This document shows, piece after piece, positions 24,399-32,900 of a DNA stretch of 64,000 nt (position 1 is the first letter of the stretch; the number at the start of each line of letters is the position of its first letter). The position numbers were made by a program, and so were the translations under genes. The stretch covers positions 372,001 through 436,000 of the forward strand of contig CALFMP010000049.1 in the NCBI GenBank assembly GCA_937879965.1, read 5' to 3'. The stretch is from QKMZ01 sp012965515. Its GTDB lineage: Bacteria > Cyanobacteriota > Vampirovibrionia > Obscuribacterales > Obscuribacteraceae. The notes below the pieces were generated by a model. It ran no database searches and was not told the origin of the DNA. It saw nothing but the letters and a program-made list of their open reading frames with translations.

Positions 24399-26549
24399 TT
24401 ACTTGCCCTCGGCAGCACCGTCGCCTTCCGGCTTGGCAGCAGCGGCGTCGCCTTCCGGCTTCGCAACCGCATCGCCTTCCGGCTTGGCCACAACCACTTC
24501 CGCCGCCGGCTGAGCCGGGGTGGCGGGAGCGGCAGGCGCGATCGGGTCCTTGCAGTCACCGGTGACGCAGTGTTCCATCGCCTTCTCGACGACTTCCTCA
24601 CCGCAGGTGGCGCATTCCGAGCCCTTGTACAGAGCCAGCCACTCGTCGCCGAGCAGCGTCTCCTTCACGAGCAGAGCCTCGGAGACGCGGATGAACGCCT
24701 CCTTGTCGCGGCCGATGATCTCGTGCGTAGCGCGGTAGCACTCGTTCACGATCTTCACCCACTCCGCGTCGATCTTGTCCTTCAGCTGCGGACCGGCATC
24801 CGAACCCATCGCCATCTGGCGACCGAGGAACGGACCCTGACCGCCTTCGGAGACGGAGATCGGGCCGAGGTCGGACATGCCGAACTCAGTGACCATCTTG
24901 TAGGCGATGTTCTTCGCCTGCACGAAGTCGTTCTGAGCGCCGGTGTCGACGGTGTTCAGGAAGATCTCCTGAGCAACGCGACCGCCCATCGCCATCATGA
25001 TGCGAGCCAGCAGCTCGTCACGCGTGTAGTTGTAGCGATCGCCCTTGGGGAGCGACTGCGTGTAACCCAGCGCGCGCGCGCGCGGCACGATCGTGATCTT
25101 GGAGACCGGGTCGCCGCCCTTGTCGAGGTCGTGCATGACCTGGGAGATCCAGGCGTGACCGACTTCGTGGTAAGCGGTGTTGCGCATGTCCTTCTCGGAC
25201 ATCCGCTTGGCGCGACCTTCCTTGGCCGGACCCATCTGCACGCGGTCGATGCCTTCGGCGAAGTCGGCCATGGTGATTTCCATGGGGACCTGCTTCTTGA
25301 CCTCGGACTCGCTCATGCCCTGCTTGCGCAGTTCCTTGCGAGCCTCGCGCACACGACGCAGAGCGACGAGCGCGCCCTGGTCGGTGAGACCTTCCAGCTG
25401 AGCACCGGAGAAGCCCGGGGTCAGCTCGGCCAGCGTCTTGGAGCTGAAGTCCGCGGCGCACTTCTTCTTGCGCACGTGGATCTTGATGATCTGCTCACGG
25501 CCGACAACGTCGGGGTGATCGACGAGCACCTGCAGGTCGAAACGACCCGGACGCAGCAGCGCCGGATCCAGAACGTCCGGACGGTTCGTGGCAGCAATCA
25601 CCACCAGCGAGGTGTTCGGCGTGAAGCCGTCCATCTCGACCAGCAGCTGGTTGAGCGTCTGTTCGCGCTCGTCGTTACCGCCGCCCATGCCGGTGCCGCG
25701 CTGGCGACCGACCGCGTCGATTTCGTCGATAAAGAGAACCGCAGGCGAGTGCTTGCGCGCGGTGTCGAAGAACTCGCGCACGCGGGAAGCACCCACGCCG
25801 ACGAACATCTCGACGAACTGCGAGCCGGAGATGGCGAAGAACGGAACCTTCGCTTCACCCGCAACCGCCTTGGCGATCAGCGTCTTACCGTTACCGGGGT
25901 CGCCGATCAGGAGCACGCCCTTCGGCGGCTTGCCGCCGATTTCGCGCAGCTCGGACGGATCGCGCAGGAAGTCGACGATTTCCATCAACTCCCGCTTCGC
26001 CTCTTCCGCACCGGCGACGTCAGCAAACGTCTTGGTGTCGGCCGAAGGCTCGATCTTCTTGGCACCCGACTGCCCGATCTGGCGCTGAATGCCACCGCCA
26101 CCCTGCATCCGGCTGAACAGCCAGAAGATGAAGATGAGCGGCAGAATCATCATGCCGATGCTGAGCAGCGTTCCGCCGAAAGCGGACCAACCGGAAGCCG
26201 CCTTCGGCTCCTCGGCTACGTGCGTGACTTTGGAATCGCTGAGCGCGGTCAGCAGGCGCTCGGCGCCGGCTTCACCCGGGACAACCACCTGCTGGCGGCT
26301 GCCGTCGGTACGCTCGATGATGGCCTCCCGCACAGTCCCCTGCGGAGACTTGAGGAGGGTGACGCTCTTGATCGTCGACGCGCTGTCGCGAATCGTGGTC
26401 TGAGCATCGGAAAACGTGATGGTCGTGGGGACTGCCGGATCCGGCTGACCGTTCTGCGAATTCACACCGTTGTTCAACGACGTGAATGCAAACACGAGCA
26501 GCAATCCAAAGGCAATCCACCCGAACCACTTGAAGGACTTTTTGTCCAT
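24399..26549 (-). CDS. ftsH: FtsH ATP-dependent zinc metalloprotease with Cys and KPEGD tail, 716 aa
   Basis: Minus strand; start at 26549 (MDKKSF) with GAGGCTACC upstream. Two membrane helices (about 8-23 and 128-146) frame an extracytoplasmic domain. The AAA domain has a P-loop at 216-223, Walker B LFIDEID at 272-278 and arginine fingers R333/R336; the protease domain has HEVGH at 461-465 and the third zinc ligand D541. FtsH degrades damaged and regulated membrane and soluble proteins. Odd points: the P-loop reads GDPGNGKT instead of GPPGTGKT, and the C-terminus has an extra ~75 residues with CxxC (646, 649), C661, C666 and three AKPEGDA repeats. Next to rseP. Confidence 0.95.
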   Translation of the reverse strand: MDKKSFKWFGWIAFGLLLVFAFTSLNNGVNSQNGQPDPAVPTTITFSDAQTTIRDSASTIKSVTLLKSPQGTVREAIIERTDGSRQQVVVPGEAGAERLLTALSDSKVTHVAEEPKAASGWSAFGGTLLSIGMMILPLIFIFWLFSRMQGGGGIQRQIGQSGAKKIEPSADTKTFADVAGAEEAKRELMEIVDFLRDPSELREIGGKPPKGVLLIGDPGNGKTLIAKAVAGEAKVPFFAISGSQFVEMFVGVGASRVREFFDTARKHSPAVLFIDEIDAVGRQRGTGMGGGNDEREQTLNQLLVEMDGFTPNTSLVVIAATNRPDVLDPALLRPGRFDLQVLVDHPDVVGREQIIKIHVRKKKCAADFSSKTLAELTPGFSGAQLEGLTDQGALVALRRVREARKELRKQGMSESEVKKQVPMEITMADFAEGIDRVQMGPAKEGRAKRMSEKDMRNTAYHEVGHAWISQVMHDLDKGGDPVSKITIVPRARALGYTQSLPKGDRYNYTRDELLARIMMAMGGRVAQEIFLNTVDTGAQNDFVQAKNIAYKMVTEFGMSDLGPISVSEGGQGPFLGRQMAMGSDAGPQLKDKIDAEWVKIVNECYRATHEIIGRDKEAFIRVSEALLVKETLLGDEWLALYKGSECATCGEEVVEKAMEHCVTGDCKDPIAPAAPATPAQPAAEVVVAKPEGDAVAKPEGDAAAAKPEGDGAAEGK

Positions 26550-26776
26550 AGGTAGCCTCGTTATTGTTGCGCAGAAGACGTCTTCTGCAAACTGTGGGGC
26601 TCTTAGAACTGGGACTCTGTCCGCGTTCCAGGTCAACCTCAAAGAGGTCGGGCCCGACGGCGCGGTTCGGCATGCACAAAACTCCTCCCCGAAACCGCTT
26701 GCTGGCGGCATCTAAGTGAGTTCTGTGCGGACTACAGATCTATCCAGCTTCGGAGCGGATTGGTGAATGTGACGGC

Positions 26777-27349
26777 TTACGCCTGGACGGAGTCGCCGGC
26801 TTCGTTCTTCTCGCGAACGATGCCGAGCTCGACCATCTCGTCCCAGACCTTCTGTTCGGCGTCCTTGATCCCCCACTCACGGGCAGCCTTGAGCTGCTCG
26901 AAAAGCGGCTTCTCGACAGAACGACCGAGCTCGGCCCAGCCTTCGATGGTCGTGGGAGCGTCGATCAGCTCTTCGCTACCCGACACGGGCAACTTGCTGA
27001 TGCGCTCGCCGTCGCGGGTGAGACCGGCTTCTCCGGTGATGACGTTCAGGTCGAACATCACCCGGGCACCCTGCTCACGCAGATCCCGCTTCTTGGCCTT
27101 GAGACCGATGAGTCCGAGCCGAGCCGGCTTGCCGACCTTGGCCCACTCTTCGATCGTACGCTTGGTGCCTTCGACTTCGCTGCCGTCCGCAGTGCGGATG
27201 ACGCGGGCAGTGAGACCGTCGGCGGACAACTCGTAGCGGAAAGCACGCTGAGACACGCGCACGCCTTCGCCGAGTTCGAGAGCCTTGATGTAGCACTTCA
27301 AAGCCCTGATGGTGAAGCCCTTGAGCTTCTGGATGTTGTTGGTTTCCAT
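26777..27349 (-). CDS. Hypothetical protein with internal repeat, 190 aa
   Basis: Minus strand, start 27349 with GAGGAGCAAT upstream. Two related segments, KRTIEEWAKVGKPARLGLIG (about residues 63-82) and PTTIEGWAELGRSVEKPLFE (about 132-151), show an old internal duplication; each begins a TIExWAxxG helix. The rest is mixed alpha/beta and soluble, with acidic ends. It lies 227 bases upstream of ftsH on the same strand and may be transcribed with it. No family recognised. Confidence 0.72.
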   Translation of the reverse strand: METNNIQKLKGFTIRALKCYIKALELGEGVRVSQRAFRYELSADGLTARVIRTADGSEVEGTKRTIEEWAKVGKPARLGLIGLKAKKRDLREQGARVMFDLNVITGEAGLTRDGERISKLPVSGSEELIDAPTTIEGWAELGRSVEKPLFEQLKAAREWGIKDAEQKVWDEMVELGIVREKNEAGDSVQA

Positions 27350-28497
27350 TTTTATTGCTCCTCTTTCATGCTGAGGTTGGCAGCTGTCGATGTTTGGAAC
27401 GCTGTGCCGACTTGCCGCGGACCGCACGATTGGGTCCACCGACAAGCCGCACCACCGGCAGTGCTGGTTAAGAACGGCGCTTCCACCATTGGAAACGCCA
27501 CGATAGGAACTGTTCGTGCCAGAACAGTGCCGTTTCCCACCCAGCTACGTGTCACCGTCGACTGCAACAACAGCCGAAAAAGGACCTGGCGACAAACGTG
27601 GCAAGTAACAGTCTCTCTGCCTTCCGAAATTTCGAGACTGGAAGAATTCGCGCTTAAAGTGGCTGCACGAAATGGCGGGGGTGGTGACCTGAAGAAACAA
27701 TTCACGAGGTGAGTTGCTTCTAGATGCAAGTGAGGCTAGACGGTGAGTAAGAAGTTCGCGCTGAAGGCGAATTTCCAGGGATAACTCACAAGGGGGCAGA
27801 GCAGTTGCTCGGGTTGTCTAGGGGTCTCACAGGGTTGGAAGGAAGGGCAGGAGTCAAAAGTAGAAAAAGAGCTAGGTGGTGTTCAAGAACGCGCGGCTTC
27901 ATAGCTTTTAAGAGAGAGAGAACGTCCAAGGCTCTCTGGAATAAGCTCGTTATAAGCCGGGGTTGTCAGAAGCTCGGGGTCGCCAACTGGTGCGGGTTCC
28001 TAAATTGTATGCGCCAAAAACGGATGTCAACAATTTGCTCGAAATCCACTACTGACAAAGGTTTTCGGCGACATACACTTAGCGAAGTTCGCATATGAAA
28101 CACTTTGCACCGCGTGCGCAGGCATCTTTTCGCAATCTGTTGAGTAGCGCTTAAGCTGTTGGATTTCAAGTGGATGGAGAAAATTGATATTTGGTAAGTC
28201 CAGTAGTTACAATCAATTCCGCTCGCGCGATGCTTCTGAAGAGGCAGTCTACTGCTGGCTTTGCTGTCTGCTCGATCCAATGACAACTAGCTTTCTGAGC
28301 CTCTTGTCGATTGCGGATTTGCATAAAGGCGGGGTTGAAAAGTGGTTGTGTTTTCAAGAAAAACACACCTGTTAAAGTAGGAAATTCGCTCAACTTGTCC
28401 TCGCGTTTCCAACACTCGGCAGACAGGTTGTTCGCCACACTACTCGACAAGTCGTTCGACAAGACATTCGACTTTGCTTTCAAACCGGGGACTAAAC
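27350..28497. other. Gene-free divergent region of 1.15 kb
   Basis: ORFs on both strands (up to 125 codons) have no ribosome sites and no recognisable product. ACTGTTC/GAACAGT forms a hairpin near 27509-27530, and TGTGTTTT/AAAA-CACA another at 28347-28367, about 130 bases before btpA. The region must hold the promoters for the divergent genes at 27349 and 28498. Confidence 0.45.
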
Positions 28498-29301
28498 ATG
28501 CTCGATGAGCTTTTCGGCACAACCAAGCCAATTATCGGTGTTATTCACTTATTGCCCTTGCCGGGCTCATCGCGCTTTGACGGTCATCTCGAGCAAGTGA
28601 TGTTGAGGGCCGAGCAAGAAGCAGCGGCCCTCACCACAGGTGGTGTCAATGCGATTATCGTGGAGAATTTTTTCGATGCCCCCTTCACGAAGGGGAAAGT
28701 TGACACTGCGACTGCTTGCGCTATGTCTCTGGTTGTGAAACGCGTCATGTCGATAAGCGATCTTCCGGTCGGAGTGAATGTTCTTCGTAACGATGGACTG
28801 ACGGCACTGGCTGTGGCGGCAACCACAGGTGCTAAATTCATTCGTGTCAATGTTCTGTCCGGAGCGATGGTAACCGACCAAGGAATTATCGAAGGAGACG
28901 CGCACGCTTTGCACCTTTATCGTCGTCAGTTGATGGCTAACAAAGATGTGAAAATTCTTGCCGATGTACTCGTAAAACATGCCAGTCCACTTACTGCCGA
29001 TGCCGACATCAAGCTGATCGCCAAGGATACCGTCAAGCGTGGGCTGGCGGACGGATTGATTGTAAGTGGCACGGCGACCGGTTCCGCCCCGGATATGGCT
29101 GACTTCAACGCCGTTCGTGAGGCCCTGCCTGAAACACCTTTGTTCTGTGGTAGCGGCTGCACTAATAGCAACGTCAAGGAAATTCTTTCGGTTGCAGACG
29201 GTGTGATCGTCGGTTCTTCCTTAAAGCGTCAAGGGCTGGTGGAGAACCCTGTGGATGTAGAACGCGTGAGAACTCTCGCGCAAGCCGCTCCCAAAGGCTA
29301 A
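28498..29301 (+). CDS. btpA: BtpA/SgcQ family TIM-barrel protein, 267 aa
   Basis: ATG 28498 with GGGGACTAAAC upstream. The whole length matches the BtpA family: GVIHLLPLPGSSRF at the N-terminus, a GVNAIIVENFFDAPF segment near residue 50, LPVGVNVLRND, AKFIRVNVLSGAMVTDQG and the C-terminal DGLIVSGTATG and GSGCTNSNV phosphate-site-like loops of a TIM barrel. In the cyanobacterium Synechocystis BtpA is needed to keep photosystem I stable, but homologues in non-photosynthetic bacteria and archaea have unknown roles, probably metabolic. No photosynthesis gene is near. A terminator follows 13 bases after the stop. Confidence 0.88.
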   Translation: MLDELFGTTKPIIGVIHLLPLPGSSRFDGHLEQVMLRAEQEAAALTTGGVNAIIVENFFDAPFTKGKVDTATACAMSLVVKRVMSISDLPVGVNVLRNDGLTALAVAATTGAKFIRVNVLSGAMVTDQGIIEGDAHALHLYRRQLMANKDVKILADVLVKHASPLTADADIKLIAKDTVKRGLADGLIVSGTATGSAPDMADFNAVREALPETPLFCGSGCTNSNVKEILSVADGVIVGSSLKRQGLVENPVDVERVRTLAQAAPKG

Positions 29302-29313
29302 CTTCTGGCGTGG

Positions 29314-29337
29314 GGGCGCGTTGCACGCGCCCTTTTT
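29314..29337 (+). terminator. Intrinsic terminator of btpA
   Basis: GGGCGCGT, loop TGC, ACGCGCCC, then TTTTTC. Its shape recalls the REP-like palindromes but the T tract makes it a true terminator. Confidence 0.85.
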
Positions 29338-29354
29338 CTTAAATTAGGAATTTT

Positions 29355-29373
29355 GGTCGCATGCAATGCGACC
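29355..29373. repeat. Short REP-like palindrome
   Basis: GGTCGCAT, GCA, ATGCGACC, immediately after the btpA terminator and before the convergent DUF4388 gene. Related to the palindrome at 35882. Confidence 0.5.
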
Positions 29374-29388
29374 CCACGCTTCGCTGGA

Positions 29389-30300
29389 TCAAAACTCGAC
29401 GCCGCCGCTGCTGTCCTTTGCCGGTCTTCGTGCTTGATTGCGGCCGCTGGTTTTGGTTTGAGGAGGCGCGGCGACATCGCCATAGGGCGTTGCTGTTAGG
29501 TCTTTATCTGCAAAGCTTCCGGACTCGGCTTCTTTGAAGTAATCCTCGCTGAACATTTTTGTTTTCGGATTTTTTTCCAGCAAATTCTTGATCCTTTCAA
29601 AATCAGCGTCGGCTTGAAACATCCAGCATTTGACGCGATCGCTCCAGACGACCAGGTCCACTATTGCCTGAGCAATATCTGGATTGTCTTGCCGAAGTCT
29701 AGCTACAACCCAGTCGGGAAGCTGAATTTGCGCCATGCTTTCTTGCTCTTGCGGCTCTACGACCACGCATACGCCTTCTGAAAGCAAGGTGGCAAGCGAC
29801 TGAATTTGACTGCGTCGAGTTAGTGAAAGGCGAGCCAGTATTGCGCTAAGCGGCTGTCTGCCGTCAAAATTGGCCAGCAGCTGTTGTGCGGACTCGGTTA
29901 GTTTCGGCGGGCGTGCATCTCGGACCGGACTGAGAACGGACTGTCCGGAAATTCGTAGTTGGTCCAGGAAGCGCTTTTGCTCGGCGTAATGCTGTCCTTC
30001 TCGAATAAGCTTGTCAGTGGATTCTTCCGGATCTTCCGGGTGAATTGAGCGTTCATGCGCATCTACCGCGTCGATCTCAATGAATGAGAAAGTGCCTGAA
30101 AGCCAGAGAAAAAGTTCGAAAAGGGCTTCCCTTCCCAGGAGAGCATCGGCTTCGGCATGCACGATGGAGCCGTCTTCAATTAAAATCGAGGCTGTCTTTG
30201 CGCCTTGCAATAAACCGAATTTGCCAGTCAGTGCGCCATTGCGTACCAATTGCAAGAGGTTTGGCAGAGAAACCTTAGACAGCTCGCCGGTCAGTTGCAT
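29389..30300 (-). CDS. DUF4388 (PATAN-like) protein, 303 aa
   Basis: Minus strand; start 30300 with AAGGAAACC upstream, since MQLTGELSKVSLPNLLQLV is the standard start of DUF4388 proteins; a longer GTG start at 30369 is rejected. The N-terminal ~100 residues are the DUF4388 domain (GKFGLLQGAKTASILIEDG, then IVHAEADALLGREALFELF and GTFSFIE), found in regulators linked to two-component and gliding or type IV pili systems. The middle has a winged-helix-like ILARLSLTRRSQIQSLATLL segment; the tail is polar. A cytoplasmic adaptor is likely. No receiver domain is attached. Confidence 0.82.
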   Translation of the reverse strand: MQLTGELSKVSLPNLLQLVRNGALTGKFGLLQGAKTASILIEDGSIVHAEADALLGREALFELFLWLSGTFSFIEIDAVDAHERSIHPEDPEESTDKLIREGQHYAEQKRFLDQLRISGQSVLSPVRDARPPKLTESAQQLLANFDGRQPLSAILARLSLTRRSQIQSLATLLSEGVCVVVEPQEQESMAQIQLPDWVVARLRQDNPDIAQAIVDLVVWSDRVKCWMFQADADFERIKNLLEKNPKTKMFSEDYFKEAESGSFADKDLTATPYGDVAAPPQTKTSGRNQARRPAKDSSGGVEF

Positions 30301-30438
30301 TAAACGCGGTTTCCTTCGTTTCTCATCTCTGTTTCCCTTTGCCTGATTGTTGACTACATTGCAAGTCACTTTGATTCGGCTTTAACAGTATACAAAGTAT
30401 TGCTTTAGCCACAGTTGAGCCTTTTGCTCGCCTGTGCG

Positions 30439-30449
30439 TGATATATACT
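30439..30449 (+). promoter_or_regulatory. Probable extended -10 box of proS
   Basis: TGATATATACT, an extended -10 element, about 85 bases before the proS start. A TTGAGC lies 23 bases upstream of TATACT, too far for a normal -35. AGTATAC at 30388 on the other strand could serve the divergent DUF4388 gene. Confidence 0.5.
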
Positions 30450-30534
30450 GGTCCCTTCGATTTTTTCGAAGTTTTTCGAGTTTCGTGCGGTTTTTCTGGC
30501 GCCTGTCGTGCAGTTCATTGGGAGTATTCAAGTC

Positions 30535-32016
30535 ATGGAAGTAAAAGAGAACATCGAGCAAAAGAACAACGATCCGGCAGATGTTCTGGGCGATGAGGAC
30601 AAGGATTCAGACAAGGCTAAGTGGTACACGCAGACCATTCAGCAAACCGAGCTTGCCGACTACTCTCCTGTCAAAGGCTGCATGGTCATTAGACCGTACG
30701 GTTATGCACTTTGGGAGAACATTCAACGCGCGCTCGATAAGATGATCAAAGACACCGGTCACCAGAACGCTTACTTTCCGATGTTCATCCCTGAATCGTT
30801 CCTGACGAAAGAAAAGGAGCACGTTGAAGGATTTGCACCGGAGTGCGCCATCGTCACGCATGGCGGCGGAAAGAAGCTGGAGGAGCCGTTGATCGTGCGC
30901 CCGACTTCTGAGACGATCATCAACTATATGTTTGCTCAGTGGGTTCAATCGTGGCGGGATTTGCCGCTCTTGATCAATCAATGGGCAAACGTGGTGCGCT
31001 GGGAAATGCGCACGCGCCTGTTCTTGCGCACAATGGAATTCCTCTGGCAAGAAGGACATACGGCTCACGCTACTTCTGAAGAAGCTCAAGAAGAAGCGAA
31101 AAAGATGCTGGAAGTATATCGAACTCTTGCCGAAGAGTGGCTTGCCTTGCCTGTTTTGACGGGGGAGAAAACCGAGCGAGAACGTTTTGCCGGTGCAGTT
31201 CAAACCTATTGCATCGAAGCTTTGATGCGCGACGGAAAGGCTCTGCAGGCTGGTACATCGCACTTCCTTGGACAGAACTTCGCCAAAGCTTTCGAGATTC
31301 AGTTTCAGAATCAAGAAGGGCAGCTTGAGCACGCATGGCAGACAAGCTGGGGTGTTTCGACCAGATTGGTGGGTGCGCTCGTGCTCGGTCATGGCGACGA
31401 CAAAGGTTTGATTCTTCCTCCCAAAATCGCTCCTATTCAGGTTGTTATCGTTCCAATCTATAAACAAGATGCGGAAAAGGTGACTGTAATTGAAACCTGC
31501 AAGAAGATTGAAAAGGCGCTTGCTGACGCAGGTGTTCGCGTTAAGCTCGATGACAGAGACAATCACACTCCTGGATTCAAGTTCAATCACTGGGAGCAAA
31601 AGGGCGTTCCCGTGCGCATCAACATTGGTCCTAAGGACTGCGAGAAGAATGTTGTTGAAATTGCAAAACGTCATGACGGAACTAAGACCCGCGATGTAAG
31701 CCAAGATGGAATCGCGGATTTCATCAGCAATTTGCTTGTCGAAGTGCAGCAAGCGATTTACGATCGCGCGCTTGCTTACAGAAAAGAGATGACGACGGAA
31801 GTGGCTACTTATGATGAGTTCAAGAAACTCGTCGATAAAAAGGGCGGCTTCTTCGAAGCCTACTTTGCCGGCTCCAGTGATGACGAAGGCAAGATCAAAG
31901 AAGAGACGAAAGCGACTGTGCGTTGCATTCCTTTCAATCAGAATCATGCCGAAGGCAAGTGCTTCTACACCGGTAAGCCGACCAAACAGAAAGCGATTTT
32001 TGCCAAGGCCTATTAA
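30535..32016 (+). CDS. proS: Prolyl-tRNA synthetase, archaeal/eukaryotic type, 493 aa
   Basis: ATG 30535 with GGGAG upstream (an in-frame GTG at 30508 is less likely). Class II synthetase of the ProS type 3 lineage: no inserted editing domain between motifs 2 and 3; motif 1 region GCMVIRPYGYALWENIQ, motif 2 RWEMRTRLFLRTMEFLWQEG, TSHFLGQNF and WGVSTRLVGALVLGHGDDKG as motif 3. An anticodon-binding domain (IQVVIVPIYK...) and the C-terminal zinc-domain-like extension ending IFAKAY follow. It charges tRNA-Pro in the cytoplasm. Many bacteria use the other ProRS form; this type is found in a scattered set. Monocistronic. Confidence 0.95.
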   Translation: MEVKENIEQKNNDPADVLGDEDKDSDKAKWYTQTIQQTELADYSPVKGCMVIRPYGYALWENIQRALDKMIKDTGHQNAYFPMFIPESFLTKEKEHVEGFAPECAIVTHGGGKKLEEPLIVRPTSETIINYMFAQWVQSWRDLPLLINQWANVVRWEMRTRLFLRTMEFLWQEGHTAHATSEEAQEEAKKMLEVYRTLAEEWLALPVLTGEKTERERFAGAVQTYCIEALMRDGKALQAGTSHFLGQNFAKAFEIQFQNQEGQLEHAWQTSWGVSTRLVGALVLGHGDDKGLILPPKIAPIQVVIVPIYKQDAEKVTVIETCKKIEKALADAGVRVKLDDRDNHTPGFKFNHWEQKGVPVRINIGPKDCEKNVVEIAKRHDGTKTRDVSQDGIADFISNLLVEVQQAIYDRALAYRKEMTTEVATYDEFKKLVDKKGGFFEAYFAGSSDDEGKIKEETKATVRCIPFNQNHAEGKCFYTGKPTKQKAIFAKAY

Positions 32017-32139
32017 AAGACAAGCAAGTTGAGATTCAAGGGTCTTGTGGAGCCTCCTGGCGCGCTCTTGGGCTGGGTCTGGTTTTGGGCCGCCTTTGAA
32101 AATTCTCTTTCGGACACCTTGGATTTCTTGTGATTTCAA

Positions 32140-32171
32140 CTACAGCGAAAAACTCGAGTTTTTCGCTGTAG
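32140..32171. repeat. Perfect 32-bp palindrome, copy 1
   Basis: Arms CTACAGCGAAAAACTC and GAGTTTTTCGCTGTAG meet at a CTCGAG centre with no unpaired base. An identical core lies 141 bases downstream. With A5 and T5 tracts it could also act as a two-way terminator for proS. Confidence 0.8.
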
Positions 32172-32280
32172 CTGGAAGTTCGCAAACTCAACAAAATCGG
32201 ACTTTGCTGTCCCGCGCTAACTGTGCCTGTTGACAACTTGTCGGGCGAAACGTGCACAGAGAAGGCGTTGAGACAGTACG

Positions 32281-32318
32281 CACCTACAGCGAAAAACTCG
32301 AGTTTTTCGCTGTAGGTG
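32281..32318. repeat. Perfect 38-bp palindrome, copy 2
   Basis: Contains the same 32-bp palindrome as copy 1 (32284-32315) extended by CAC/GTG on each side, so pairing is perfect over 38 bp. The sequences between and beside the copies are unrelated, which points to a mobile or recombining palindromic unit rather than a larger duplication. Confidence 0.8.
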
Positions 32319-32900
32319 GAGTGATGTGAATCAGAAGGTGATTCGGGTGCCGTTTTCCACTGTTTCGCGAAAGCCGCGCTATCGACTAACAGCGAGCCTG
32401 CCACTGAGCAGGTCTTGACCGATCGCTTGGCGACTGGCTGCCCGTCGGTCGTTTCAACGATCATGTTTTATGAAATGCATTACCTATTAGTATTTTTGAA
32501 TTCAAATGAACCAATAACACTTTGTACGTATACGACCGAAATCCTAAGTTCTTAGCACAACTCATTTCTTCCAGCCCCAAGTAATTCCCGTAAACAAGCT
32601 ATTCGTGCTCTTCTTCATTAACCATTCTTTCCTCGAAAGAGGCCGAAACTAGCACGGTTGTTTGTTCTTAAAACTTGAAAGAGACTGGCGCCGGACAAAT
32701 CGCTCGGTTGGAAGGGCTTGCGGGTCAGCAGGGAGTTTCACTGCCGCTGAGTCAGTCGCGGTGAGTTCTATCTACAGAGCGAGCATCAGTTCTCACCGTA
32801 CATGCGTAAAGCCTTGTCTTGCCTGGTTTACAAGCGAGACGTGCCGACTGCGTCATGGTGTAATTGGTGCTTCGCGTGCATTTGCACAGGAAGGTATCCC

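Larger units (their letters stand above)
32017..32900. other. Gene-free stretch with palindrome pair
   Basis: No credible gene between proS and tldD. A minus-strand frame of 142 codons (32464-32036) merely reads through the two palindromes, which encode the same ten residues on both strands. The region 32460-32660 is AT-rich. Confidence 0.5.

Noticed and set aside
24369..26555. 728-codon plus-strand frame over ftsH, and 550 codons at 22465-24117 over rseP
   Set aside because: Both are antisense shadows of unmistakable protease genes.
32036..32464. 142-codon minus-strand ORF through the palindrome pair
   Set aside because: Its repeated YSEKLEFFAV text is just the palindrome, which reads the same on both strands; no ribosome site.
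32661..32900. RiPP precursor peptide upstream of tldD
   Set aside because: The only ORF there (80 codons) has no ribosome site, no leader-core pattern and reads like non-coding sequence.
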